Assembly: GCF_001870675.1 (NCBI RefSeq)
Contig: NZ_MEHT01000015.1
Span: forward strand, 1 to 64,000
Source: Roseinatronobacter thiooxidans
GTDB lineage: Bacteria; Pseudomonadota; Alphaproteobacteria; Rhodobacterales; Rhodobacteraceae
Reading direction: 5' to 3'
DNA length: 64,000 bases
Below the pieces are notes generated by a model. That model was not told the DNA's origin and did not search any database. It saw only the letters and a list, made by a program, of their open reading frames with translations. Below, piece after piece: positions 25,720 to 34,214 of the stretch. Each line of letters begins with the position of its first letter. Position 1 is the first letter of the stretch. The translations under genes were made by a program, and so were the position numbers.

Positions 25720-26441
25720 GCGCCCTCTCCTGCAAGCGGGCCATACAGGATCAGCGCAGGGGCCGCGCTGGCGCTGGCCTCAAGCGATGCGGCCAGTTGC
25801 ACCACAGTGCTGCGCGTCAGGCGCTGGTCGGGGTGGCTGACATTCTCGGCCAGCAGCGCAGGCATATCGGGCGGCAATCCGGCCTCGATCAAGCCGCGCG
25901 CCAGTTCCGCGAATGTGCGCTTGGGCATGAACACCACAGTCGTCGCATCCGGATCAGCCAGCGCCGCCATACGCAACCCTTCGGGCAAGGCCCCGCGAAT
26001 GTCATGGCCTGTCACAAATTGCACCCGCCGCGCGCTCAGCCGCCGTGTCAGGGGAATTCCGGCCGCCGCCGCCGCCGCACTGGCCGAACTGACACCGGGA
26101 ATGATCTCAAATCCGACCCCTGCCGCGCGGCAGGCTGTAATCTCTTCCTCCAGCCGTCCAAACAGGCCCGGATCACCCGATTTCAGCCGCACCACCCGCG
26201 CGCCGGTTTCGGCATAATCAACCAGCAACCTGCTGACATGGTCCTGCTTGGGCGAAGGGCGGCCCGCGCGTTTGCCCACAGCGACCAGATCGGCCCCCGG
26301 TGCCGTATGGCCCAGCATCGCCGCCGCAGACAGATCGTCAAACAACACAGCATCCGCCGCCTTCAGCCGCGCCACGGCTTTCAGCGTCATCAATTCGGGG
26401 TCACCGGGGCCAGAGCCTACGAAGGAAACAAACCCGCTCAT
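25716..26441 (-). CDS. cobA: Uroporphyrinogen-III C-methyltransferase
   Basis: 241 residues. Signature motifs are FVGSGPGDPELMTLKAVARL, DAVLFDDL, VVRLKSGDPGLFGRLEEE and GVSSASAAAAAAGIPLTRR, all typical of SUMT. It methylates C2 and C7 of uroporphyrinogen III to give precorrin-2, the entry to corrin (and siroheme). I place the start at 26441 (MSGFVSFVG); the longer frame has no family match and would enter the intergenic repeat. Confidence 0.93.
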   Translation of the reverse strand: MSGFVSFVGSGPGDPELMTLKAVARLKAADAVLFDDLSAAAMLGHTAPGADLVAVGKRAGRPSPKQDHVSRLLVDYAETGARVVRLKSGDPGLFGRLEEEITACRAAGVGFEIIPGVSSASAAAAAAGIPLTRRLSARRVQFVTGHDIRGALPEGLRMAALADPDATTVVFMPKRTFAELARGLIEAGLPPDMPALLAENVSHPDQRLTRSTVVQLAASLEASASAAPALILYGPLAGEGA

Positions 26442-26447
26442 GTCCGT

Positions 26448-26522
26448 TTCATCCTTGTTAAAATATCCTCGGGGGGTGAATTTGGCCGCAGGCCAAAGAG
26501 GGGGGCAGACAGCCCCCCTTTT
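26448..26522. repeat. Extragenic repeat, copy A, with terminator-like hairpin
   Basis: Begins TTCATCCTTGTTAAAATATC, followed by CTCGGGGGGTGAA, a small inverted block (TTGGCC-gca-GGCCAA) and AGGGGGG-cagacag-CCCCCCTTTT. It closely matches copy B at 30917-30992 and partly copies C (40590-40649, inverted) and D (40781-40824). It fills the whole 91-bp gap between cobB and cobA. Confidence 0.75.
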
Positions 26523-26532
26523 GAACCGCATC

Positions 26533-27840
26533 TCATGGCGCGTCCTGTGCAATCAGATGAAAGAAACTGCCACTGACATGGCCACGGCGCGACCCTGTCT
26601 CGGGCACCTCTTGCCCATCGGCGTCGCAGACACGGGCAAGGGCCGCATCGGGCTGCTCCAGAATGGTGGAATAGTGGAATTCATGCCCGCGCAGCCGCGC
26701 CCCTGCCGCAAATCCGGGCATCGGGGCCAGCAAATCTGCCGCGCGGTAGCCCAAATGCATCTTGCGCTTCTCATAGCTTGTGACCAGCCCCAAAAGCCCC
26801 GCCATCTGATGGCGCACGCCCGCTTTGTCGATCAACCCCGCGCCCAGCGCCATATAGCCGCCGCATTCCCCATGAACAGGCCGCGTCTGCGCATGCAGCG
26901 CAAGCGCTTGCCGAAACCGCGCCGCCGCTGCAAGACGTCCGGCATGCAGTTCAGGGTAGCCGCCGGGCAGCCAGACCAGATCGGCCTGCGGGTCGGGCAC
27001 CTCATCCGCCAAGGGCGAGAATGGCAGCAATTGCGCGCCCGCACGCCGCCACCCTTCCAGCAAATGCGGGTAGGTAAAGGAAAACGCCGCATCCTGCGCC
27101 AGCGCGATGCGCTGCGCAGGCGGGCGCGGCAAAGCGCTTGGCGGCCCGGTCTGCACGCCCGCGGCCGCGCCGCGCAGTGCCTCCAGATCGACATGCGCGC
27201 GCAGGAAATCGGCATAGCTGGCAATCGCGGCGTCAAGGTCGGGGTGCTCAACCGCCTGCACCAGCCCCAGATGGCGTTCGGGCAATTTCAGATCCCCGCG
27301 TCGCGGCAAGGCACCCAGCACCCGCAGGCCGGCCCGTTCCATGCCCAGCCGCGCCAGCCGTTCATGGCGCGGGCTGGCCACACGGTTCAGGATCACCCCC
27401 GCAAAGGGCAGATCGGGCTGGTAACGTGCAAAGCCCAGCGCCACAGCCGCCGCCGATTGCGCCTGCCCCGAGACATCGACCACCAGCACCACAGGCCAGC
27501 CCATGCGCGCCGCCAGCTCTGCGCTGGACCCGAACCCCAGCGCCCCCCGCGTTGCGACCCCGTCATATAACCCCATCGAGCCTTCGGCCACGACCAGATC
27601 AGCGCCGCCTGCCTCGGCGGCGATGGTATCCATCAACCCGGCCCCCATCGCCCAACTGTCAAGGTTGAACGACGCCCGCCCCGCAGCCGCACGATGAAAG
27701 GCGGGATCAATATAGTCCGGCCCGCTCTTGAAGGGCTGCACCCTTAGCCCCGCATCGCAGAAGGCGCGCAACAGGCCCAGCATAACAGTTGTCTTGCCTG
27801 TCCCCGAGGCAGGCGCGGAAATCATCAAACCCGGTATCAT
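26533..27840 (-). CDS. cobB: Cobyrinic (hydrogenobyrinic) acid a,c-diamide synthase
   Basis: 435 residues. N-terminal P-loop [19 protein letters not shown] with [12 protein letters not shown], central [18 protein letters not shown], and a C-terminal glutamine amidotransferase domain with [15 protein letters not shown], catalytic Cys in [12 protein letters not shown], and the final RGHEFHYS. It amidates the a and c side chains using Gln and ATP. It starts with ATGA overlap to cobM. Confidence 0.94.
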   Translation of the reverse strand: MIPGLMISAPASGTGKTTVMLGLLRAFCDAGLRVQPFKSGPDYIDPAFHRAAAGRASFNLDSWAMGAGLMDTIAAEAGGADLVVAEGSMGLYDGVATRGALGFGSSAELAARMGWPVVLVVDVSGQAQSAAAVALGFARYQPDLPFAGVILNRVASPRHERLARLGMERAGLRVLGALPRRGDLKLPERHLGLVQAVEHPDLDAAIASYADFLRAHVDLEALRGAAAGVQTGPPSALPRPPAQRIALAQDAAFSFTYPHLLEGWRRAGAQLLPFSPLADEVPDPQADLVWLPGGYPELHAGRLAAAARFRQALALHAQTRPVHGECGGYMALGAGLIDKAGVRHQMAGLLGLVTSYEKRKMHLGYRAADLLAPMPGFAAGARLRGHEFHYSTILEQPDAALARVCDADGQEVPETGSRRGHVSGSFFHLIAQDAP

Positions 27841-28622
27841 TCGCGGCTGTCCTTATAGATGCTGTCGGCGCTCTGGGGGCGGAAGCGGCGGTCGTAATCG
27901 GGCGCATAAAGCGCGCTTTCGGCAAAGCCTTCGGCGGCAAGGGCATGGCCCACAAGGATCAGCGCTGTCCGCTCCATGCTGCCTGCAATCTGGGCTTCGA
28001 TGGTCGAAAGCGTGCCGCGGATGATGCGCTGGTCAGGCCAGCTTGCCCGCCAAACCACTGCGACTGCGCAATCCGGCCCGTAATGCGGCACCAGATCGGC
28101 CACCACCTGCGCCAGATTCTGGATCGACAGGTGAATTGCCAATGTGGCCCCTGTGGCGGCAAAGGCGCTCAAACTCTCGCCCTCGGGCATGCGGCTGGCG
28201 CGGCCCGGTGTACGGGTCAGCACCAGCGATTGCGCCAGTTCCGGCAAGGTCAGCTCTGCCCCCAAAGCCGCTGCCGCCGCTGCAAAAGACGGGACACCCG
28301 GCGTCACCGTATAGGGAATGTCCAGCGCCCGCAGCCTGCGCAACTGCTCGCCCATTGCAGACCAGATCGACACATCCCCCGAATGCAAACGCGCCACATC
28401 CTGCCCCTGCGCATGGGCCGCGCTGATTTCCGCCATGATCTCGTCCAGCGACAGCGGCGCGGTGTTCACGATCCGCGCGCCCTCGGGGCAATGGGCCAGT
28501 ACCCCTTCTGGCACCAGCGACCCCGCATACAGGCAGACCGGACAGGCCGCGATCAGGTCGCGCCCGCGCAAGGTCAGCAAATCCGCAGCCCCCGGCCCCG
28601 CCCCGATAAAATGCACTGTCAT
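27837..28622 (-). CDS. cobM: Precorrin-4 C11-methyltransferase
   Basis: 261 residues: [48 protein letters not shown] and [22 protein letters not shown] match CobM/CbiF closely. It methylates C11 of precorrin-4. ATGA overlaps at both ends. It is part of the tightly coupled cobL-E-M-B run. Confidence 0.95.
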   Translation of the reverse strand: MTVHFIGAGPGAADLLTLRGRDLIAACPVCLYAGSLVPEGVLAHCPEGARIVNTAPLSLDEIMAEISAAHAQGQDVARLHSGDVSIWSAMGEQLRRLRALDIPYTVTPGVPSFAAAAAALGAELTLPELAQSLVLTRTPGRASRMPEGESLSAFAATGATLAIHLSIQNLAQVVADLVPHYGPDCAVAVVWRASWPDQRIIRGTLSTIEAQIAGSMERTALILVGHALAAEGFAESALYAPDYDRRFRPQSADSIYKDSRE

Positions 28623-28981
28623 TCTGTCATCCCTTCTGCCAGCGCGCAGGTGGCCTGCCCCGCGTCGCTGGTTTGCCGCAGTGCCACAATTGCGGCACCT
28701 GTGCCCGCGCCTGCAAGGGCGCAGGCTTCGGCCACGCTGCCTGTGCCAAATTCCGCCATCACACGCCCCGATATTGTGGGTGTCGATATGCCCCTAAGCG
28801 CCGCGCGCGGCAAGGGCACAAGCGGCAGGTCCAGCGCCTGCGCCAAAGGGGCCAGCATATGCGCGCGCCCCTCCAGACAGGCGATTCTGGCAGGTGCGCG
28901 GCCGCGCGTCATCTCCTCCAGCAGCGCGCGCATCTCTGCCAGTGTCGCGCGCGAAGTGCAGCCAATGCCTGCCACAATCAT
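28619..28981 (-). CDS. cobE: Cobalamin biosynthesis protein CobE (CbiG C-terminal domain family)
   Basis: 120 residues: [20 protein letters not shown] at the N-terminus, [18 protein letters not shown], and [15 protein letters not shown]. This is the short CobE form of the CbiG C-terminal domain. Start at 28981 overlaps the cobL stop by 4 bp; the longer frame to 29173 lies inside cobL. Its role in the aerobic pathway is supportive and not fully defined. Confidence 0.88.
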   Translation of the reverse strand: MIVAGIGCTSRATLAEMRALLEEMTRGRAPARIACLEGRAHMLAPLAQALDLPLVPLPRAALRGISTPTISGRVMAEFGTGSVAEACALAGAGTGAAIVALRQTSDAGQATCALAEGMTE

Positions 28982-30177
28982 CGCACCACCCGCCATTGCA
29001 CAATCGGATAGGCCGCGCGCCAGCCGCGCTTGCGCCCCAAAGGTGTTGCCTCTGACAGCTCCAGCCGTGTCAGCGTGCCGCCTGCCTGCGCGTGCCACTG
29101 TGCCAGCAGCGCCTCGGAGTCCAGCGTCACCGCATTTGCCACCACCCGTACCCCTTGCGGCAGAATGCGCCATAAATCGCGCAAAAGCCCGTCTGACAGC
29201 CCGCCCCCAATGAACACCGCATCGGGCAGGGGCTGGCCCTCCAGCCCCGCAGGCGCGCGGGCTTCAACCACGCGCAGACGGTCCACACCCAAGCTGGCGG
29301 CATTGCGCAGGGCCCGCGCGGCGCGCACCGGATCGGCCTCGAACCCGATGGCCTCCAGACGTGGATGGGCCAACAGCCACTCAATACTGACAGACCCGGA
29401 CCCAAGCCCGATATCCCACAGCAACTCGCCCGGCACCGGCGCAAGTGCGGCCAAACTCAGCGCGCGCACCGCCTGTTTGGTGATCTGCCCGTCATGGTCA
29501 AAAAACCCGTCCGCGCGCCCGGCCACGACAGGCAGCGCGCGCCCCGCCCCTGCCACCTCCAGCGCAACGGCAACAGGATGGCACACATCGCTAAAGGAAT
29601 AATCCCCCGCCTGCATGCTGCGCAGTCTCTCGCGCGGGCCGCCAAGCGCCTCCATGACATGCAAGGTGCTGGTCCCGAAGCCAAGGCCGGTCAGATAGCC
29701 CGCCACCTCGCCCACCGCTGCGCCATCGCGCACCAGCACCAGAACCCGCGCGCCTTGCGCCAGATGCGGGCGCAGCCGCGACAGCGGCGCGGCATGCAGG
29801 CCAAGGCAGGTGACCTGCTCCAACGGCCATCCCAGCGCGGCCGCCACCTGCGAGAAACTAGAGGGCGCAGGCAAGGCGCGCCATTCCTGCCGCGCCAGAT
29901 GCCGCGCAACACTGCTGCCCGCCCCGAACCAGAACGGATCGCCAGAGGCCAGCATCACCACCCGCCGCCCGCGTTGCGCCAGCAACAGCGCAATACCATC
30001 GGCAAAAGGCACCGGCCATTCCACCACCTCGCAAGGCAGATCTGGCAGCAAGGCCAGATGACGCGCCGCCCCCATCACCAGCGCGGCCTGCGCCAGTGCT
30101 TCACGGCTTGCGTCTGACAGCCCATTCAGGCCATCTTCCCCCAATCCGATGATTGTCAGCCAGGGGGCCTCAGCCAT
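28978..30177 (-). CDS. cobL: Precorrin-6Y C5,15-methyltransferase (decarboxylating)
   Basis: 399 residues, a fusion of a CbiE-type methylase (WLTIIGLGEDGLNGLSDASREAL, VVMLASGDPFWFGAGSSVARHL in parts) and a CbiT-type methylase/decarboxylase (ELLWDIGLGSGSVSIEWL, ALRNAASLGVDRLRVVEARAP, PDAVFIGGGLSDGLL). It methylates C5 and C15 and decarboxylates the C12 side chain. I place the start at 30177 (MAEAPWLTIIG). Its ATG overlaps the divergent cobK ATG (both share CATG at 30175-30178). Confidence 0.93.
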   Translation of the reverse strand: MAEAPWLTIIGLGEDGLNGLSDASREALAQAALVMGAARHLALLPDLPCEVVEWPVPFADGIALLLAQRGRRVVMLASGDPFWFGAGSSVARHLARQEWRALPAPSSFSQVAAALGWPLEQVTCLGLHAAPLSRLRPHLAQGARVLVLVRDGAAVGEVAGYLTGLGFGTSTLHVMEALGGPRERLRSMQAGDYSFSDVCHPVAVALEVAGAGRALPVVAGRADGFFDHDGQITKQAVRALSLAALAPVPGELLWDIGLGSGSVSIEWLLAHPRLEAIGFEADPVRAARALRNAASLGVDRLRVVEARAPAGLEGQPLPDAVFIGGGLSDGLLRDLWRILPQGVRVVANAVTLDSEALLAQWHAQAGGTLTRLELSEATPLGRKRGWRAAYPIVQWRVVR

Positions 30178-30907
30178 GCATAACATCCTTGTCCTTGGCG
30201 GCACGATCGAGGCCACGCGCCTTGTCGCAGCGCTCGCCGCTGCGGGCCTTGCCACCACGCTCAGCTATGCCGGGCGGGTAGAGCGCCCCAAACCCCAGCC
30301 CGTGCCCGTGCGCGTGGGCGGTTTTGGCGGTGCGACAGGGCTTGCCAGCTATCTGCGCGCCCATGCGATCACGCATCTCATCGATGCGACCCACCCTTTT
30401 GCCGCCCAGATCAGCCGCAATGCCCTGCATGCAGCACAGGCGACGGGCACGCCCCTGATGGCCCTCACACGCCCCCCATGGACGGCACAGCGGGGCGACA
30501 GATGGCACAATGTCCCCGACATTGCGGGCGCGGTTGCCGCTCTGACAGGGCCGCCACAGCGCATCCTTCTGGCGCTTGGCCGCATGCATCTGGCCGCTTT
30601 TGCCCAACAGCCCCAACACCATTACCTGCTGCGCCTTGTCGATCCGCCAGAGGCACGGCCACCGCTGCCCGACCACCACATCATCCTTGACCGAGGCCCT
30701 TTTGACGCGGCCTCGGACACAGCATTGATCCGAGAGCACCGCATCGAACTCGTGGTCTCCAAGAATGCCGGTGGCAGCGGTGCACAAGCCAAACTGGTTG
30801 CCGCGCGCGCCCTTGGCCTGCCGGTCTTGATGATCGACCGCCCCGCCCTTCCCGCACGCCACGAGACCCACGACATCCGGGCTGCGATTGACTGGCTCAT
30901 TGCCTGA
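30176..30907 (+). CDS. cobK: Precorrin-6A reductase
   Basis: 243 residues: MHNILVLGGTIEATRLVAAL, LIDATHPFAAQISRNALHAA and VVSKNAGGSGAQAKLVAARALGLPVLMIDRP are clear CobK/CbiJ motifs. It reduces precorrin-6A with NADPH. It is the only plus-strand gene of the cob block. The start at 30176 is taken from the family N-terminus; an upstream ATG (30149) would add nine residues overlapping cobL. It is convergent with cobJ, with repeat copy B in between. Confidence 0.93.
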   Translation: MHNILVLGGTIEATRLVAALAAAGLATTLSYAGRVERPKPQPVPVRVGGFGGATGLASYLRAHAITHLIDATHPFAAQISRNALHAAQATGTPLMALTRPPWTAQRGDRWHNVPDIAGAVAALTGPPQRILLALGRMHLAAFAQQPQHHYLLRLVDPPEARPPLPDHHIILDRGPFDAASDTALIREHRIELVVSKNAGGSGAQAKLVAARALGLPVLMIDRPALPARHETHDIRAAIDWLIA

Positions 30908-30916
30908 CCCAGCACT

Positions 30917-30992
30917 TTCATCCTTGGTCAAATATCCTCGGGGGGTGAATTGGGCGTAGCCCAAGAGGGGGGCAGACAGCCCCCCTTGCCCC
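30917..30992. repeat. Extragenic repeat, copy B
   Basis: Nearly identical to copy A: TTCATCCTTGGTCAAATATC, CTCGGGGGGTGAATTGGG, AAGAGGGGGGCAGACAGC and CCCCCTTGCCCC. It sits between the convergent cobK and cobJ genes and may act as terminator of cobK through the GGGGGG/CCCCCC hairpin. Confidence 0.75.
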
Positions 30993-31002
30993 CGCCTGCC
31001 AC

Positions 31003-31749
31003 TCACACCGACCTCGGTGTATACAGGATCGGCCCGCGCGGGGTTTCGATCACGCGGGTCAGGCTGGAACCGACAATCACCACTGTGCGCATATCTGCCA
31101 TCTCTGGCAGGGCATCGGTCAGGGGCACAATGCGCAAGTCTTCCTGCGGCGTGCTGACCGCGCGTGCGAACAGGACAGGGCGCGCATCTGCGCAGGTCTC
31201 GCGCAGTATCTCCAGCGCGCGGGCAAAGCCTTCGGGGCGCGATTTGGATCGCGGGTTGTAGAAGGCCATCGCAAAATCGCCCTCTGCCGCCAGCCGCAGG
31301 CGCTTTTCGATCAAGGCCCAGGGCTTGAGGTTGTCACTCAGATTGATCGCGCAGAAATCATGGCCCAGCGGCGCGCCTGCCTTTGCGGCCGCGGCCAGCA
31401 TTGCAGTAATGCCGGGCAGCACGCGGATATCCAGCGCGCGCCACGCAGCACTGCCCGCCTCCAGCGCCTCGAACAGGGCCGAGGCCATGGCGAACACGCC
31501 CGGATCGCCCGAGGATACGACCACCACGCGGCGGCCCTCTGCTGCCATGTGCAACGCATGCGCGGCGCGCTCCAGCTCTACGCGGTTGTCGCTGGCATGC
31601 AGGGTCAGCCCGTCGCGCGGGGCAATGCGGGCCACATAGGGAATATAGCCCACCACGTCAGTGGCCTGCGCCAGTGCGCTGCGCACTTCTGGTGTGACCA
31701 GCGCTTCATCCCCCGGCCCAAGGCCTGCGACAACCACCCAGCCGCTCAT
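31003..31749 (-). CDS. cobJ: Precorrin-3B C17-methyltransferase
   Basis: 248 residues: VVAGLGPGDEALVTPEVRSALAQATDVVGY, VVVVSSGDPGVFAMASALFEAL, LPGITAMLAAAAKAGAPLGHDFCAINLSD (quoted in parts) and FYNPRSKSRPEGF. It methylates C17 and drives ring contraction. Start overlaps cobI stop by 4 bp. Confidence 0.95.
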   Translation of the reverse strand: MSGWVVVAGLGPGDEALVTPEVRSALAQATDVVGYIPYVARIAPRDGLTLHASDNRVELERAAHALHMAAEGRRVVVVSSGDPGVFAMASALFEALEAGSAAWRALDIRVLPGITAMLAAAAKAGAPLGHDFCAINLSDNLKPWALIEKRLRLAAEGDFAMAFYNPRSKSRPEGFARALEILRETCADARPVLFARAVSTPQEDLRIVPLTDALPEMADMRTVVIVGSSLTRVIETPRGPILYTPRSV

Positions 31750-32471
31750 GGTCTGCGCCCCTGTCCATGGATCAGCACGATCGAGAAATAGGGCGTCACC
31801 GCGCCAGCCTCACTCAGCCGTTGCACGCGCTGCTGCGGCATTTGCGCATATTCGACGATCCATGCCTCTTCCAGCCGCCCCGCAGCGTGCAAGGCGCGTT
31901 TCAGTTTGGACAGGTTGCGCCCGATCTTCATGACCACCAGCGCATCGGTGGCGGCAATCCTGGTGGCCAGCACATCTTCGGGCAGGGTGGCCATCAGCAC
32001 GGTCAGCACATCATCGCCCCATGTGATGGGCTGGCCTGTGGCCGTCCAAGCCCCCGACATGCCGGTAATGGCGGGCACAACAGCGACAGGCACCGCCGCT
32101 TTCAGGCGGGTATAGAGATGCATGAAAGAGCCGTAGAAAAACGGATCGCCTTCGCACAGCACCACCACATCTGCCCCGCTTTGCGCCAGTGCCAGCAGAT
32201 GATCCGCGCAGGCAGTATAAAAGCCCGACAGCACCGCGTTATAGCGCGGGTCGGACAGCGGAATTTCTGTGGTGACAGGGTATTCCATCGGGATTTCAAC
32301 TGCATCCGGATGCAGCATGCCCTCGACAATCGCGCGCGCCTGCCCGCTGCGCCCTGCCTTGCGGAAATAGGCAACATGGCGCGCGCTGCGCACAAGGCGG
32401 TCGGCGCGCACGCTCATCAGGTCTTGCGCGCCGGGGCCCAGGCCCACCCCATGCACGGTCCCCACACTCAT
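31746..32471 (-). CDS. cobI: Precorrin-2 C20-methyltransferase
   Basis: 241 residues: GTVHGVGLGPGAQDLMSVRADRL, YFRKAGRSGQARAIVEGML, EGDPFFYGSFMHLYTRL and PAITGMSGAWTATGQPITWGDD. Methylates C20 of precorrin-2. I use the ATG at 32471, overlapping the cobH stop (ATGA); the longer frame back to 32876 lies inside cobH. Confidence 0.95.
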   Translation of the reverse strand: MSVGTVHGVGLGPGAQDLMSVRADRLVRSARHVAYFRKAGRSGQARAIVEGMLHPDAVEIPMEYPVTTEIPLSDPRYNAVLSGFYTACADHLLALAQSGADVVVLCEGDPFFYGSFMHLYTRLKAAVPVAVVPAITGMSGAWTATGQPITWGDDVLTVLMATLPEDVLATRIAATDALVVMKIGRNLSKLKRALHAAGRLEEAWIVEYAQMPQQRVQRLSEAGAVTPYFSIVLIHGQGRRP

Positions 32472-33097
32472 TCCTTGCGGCTCGCAATGGCGTTGATGGC
32501 CGCGACCGTGATCGCGCTGCCGCCCAGACGGCCCTTGACGATGCAGGCAGGCACGGGTTGCGCCTGCCAGAGTGCGTCTTTTGATTCCATCGCGCCCACA
32601 AAGCCCACAGGGCAGCCGATAATGGCAGCAGGGCGCGGGCAGGACGGGTCTTCGAGCATGTTCAGCAGGTGAAACAGGGCAGTTGGCGCATTGCCGATGG
32701 CCACCAGCGCCCCCGCCAGATGGGGCCGCCACAATTCCAGTGCGGCGGCAGAGCGGGTATTGCCCATTTCGCGCGCCAGATCCGGCACGCGCGGATCGCG
32801 CAGGGTGCAGATCACCTCGTTTTGCGCAGGCAGGCGCGGGCGCGTCACCCCTTCGGACACCATATAGGCGTCGCACAGGATTGGTGCACCAGCCTGCAGG
32901 GCCGCGCGGGCCACGCGCGCGAAATCGGGCGAGAAATGGGTGAATTCCTCCAGTCCGACCATACCGGCGGCATGGATCATGCGCACGGCGATGGGTTCTT
33001 CATCGGGTGTGAAACGGTCCAGATCGGCCTCGGCGCGGATGGTGGCGAAAGACTGGCGGTAGATCGCAGCCCCATCGGTTTCATAGCTATATGGCAT
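32468..33097 (-). CDS. cobH: Precorrin-8X methylmutase
   Basis: 209 residues: [44 protein letters not shown] with the catalytic His, [28 protein letters not shown] and [14 protein letters not shown]. Converts precorrin-8X to hydrogenobyrinate by a methyl shift C11 to C12. Start overlaps the 3' end of cobG by 11 bp. Confidence 0.95.
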   Translation of the reverse strand: MPYSYETDGAAIYRQSFATIRAEADLDRFTPDEEPIAVRMIHAAGMVGLEEFTHFSPDFARVARAALQAGAPILCDAYMVSEGVTRPRLPAQNEVICTLRDPRVPDLAREMGNTRSAAALELWRPHLAGALVAIGNAPTALFHLLNMLEDPSCPRPAAIIGCPVGFVGAMESKDALWQAQPVPACIVKGRLGGSAITVAAINAIASRKE

Positions 33098-34214
33098 CAA
33101 TTCCCCCGAAACGGGCCAAAACGTCATCTGCATCCAGCGCTGTGGCGACCGTCTGCCCGTCCATGACCAGATCAAAGCGCCCTTCGCGCCCGATCAGCGT
33201 GATATCCGCAGGCCGCGCCCGCGCGCAACCCTTGGCGCATCCCGATACATGCAAAGAACCGCGTATTTTGGGCGCAAGGGCCTGCGCCAGTGCGCGGGTG
33301 GCGACACTGGCTTGCGGGCAGAGCGGCGCGCCCGCGCAGGCATCGACGCGCAAGGCGGGGTGGTCTGGTGTGGTGATCAGGCTTTCGGGCAAGCGGGCCG
33401 CGCCCCCCCCTTCCAGCACAAGGCAGCGCCACGGCGTGACGCGCAGCGCCTGCGCATCGGTCCGCGCTAGGGCCTGCGCCAGATCAGCGGCGGGGATTTG
33501 CCCGAACGCCACCCCCAGCACCAGCCCCCCGGCCGTGGGGCCAGGGACCAGAGGCGCCCGCGCGGGGGCGGGCGCTGCGTCCCACCTCGCCCAGTCGGGC
33601 AACATGGCACCATGCCGCGCCATGCGGCCAGCCTGTGCGCCCCCTGTTTCCATGAACCACTGACACAAGCGGATCAGCGCCTCGATTTCATGCCCCGGTT
33701 CCAACACCATCCCCTGCGCGCGCCCATCGGCGCGCAGGATCAGCCCGGCTGGCCCGCGCTCGATCCGGAAATCAGCCGGGTCCCCCGTCAGGACAGGTGC
33801 GGCGCCTGCATCTATGGCGAACCCCATCTTGGGCGGAAGCGCAGGCAAGTCGGCCAGCCGCGCAGCAAGCCCCGACCACAGCCGCGCGCTGTCATCGCCG
33901 GTGGCCCAGTCCGGCGCAATCAGGATATTGCGGCGCGATTCCAGTTCTGCGTCACTGTCCAGCAGGCCCAGTGCCCCAAGCGCCTCTTGCAAGGGCGCAA
34001 GCGCGCCATCGCTGACGCCGCGGATTTGCAGATTGGCGCGGTTGGTCAGGTCGATCAGCCCTGCGCCATAGGTTTGCGCCGCATCGCACAGCCCCAGCGC
34101 CTGCGCGCGCGTCAGACGCGCCAGACGCGGGCGCACCCGCACCACCCAGCCATCGCCCGAGCGCATGGGCCGCAGCGCGCCCGGACACCAGCCTTTCACC
34201 TCGATCTCAGCCAT
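33087..34214 (-). CDS. cobG: Precorrin-3B synthase
   Basis: 375 residues of the nitrite/sulfite reductase-like fold with an Fe-S site: [23 protein letters not shown] at the N-terminus, [11 protein letters not shown], and the cluster cysteines in CAGAPLC and [10 protein letters not shown]. CobG hydroxylates precorrin-3A with oxygen and marks the aerobic B12 pathway. Start at 34214 ([12 protein letters not shown]) overlaps the cobN stop by 8 bp. Confidence 0.93.
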   Translation of the reverse strand: MAEIEVKGWCPGALRPMRSGDGWVVRVRPRLARLTRAQALGLCDAAQTYGAGLIDLTNRANLQIRGVSDGALAPLQEALGALGLLDSDAELESRRNILIAPDWATGDDSARLWSGLAARLADLPALPPKMGFAIDAGAAPVLTGDPADFRIERGPAGLILRADGRAQGMVLEPGHEIEALIRLCQWFMETGGAQAGRMARHGAMLPDWARWDAAPAPARAPLVPGPTAGGLVLGVAFGQIPAADLAQALARTDAQALRVTPWRCLVLEGGGAARLPESLITTPDHPALRVDACAGAPLCPQASVATRALAQALAPKIRGSLHVSGCAKGCARARPADITLIGREGRFDLVMDGQTVATALDADDVLARFGGIDAI

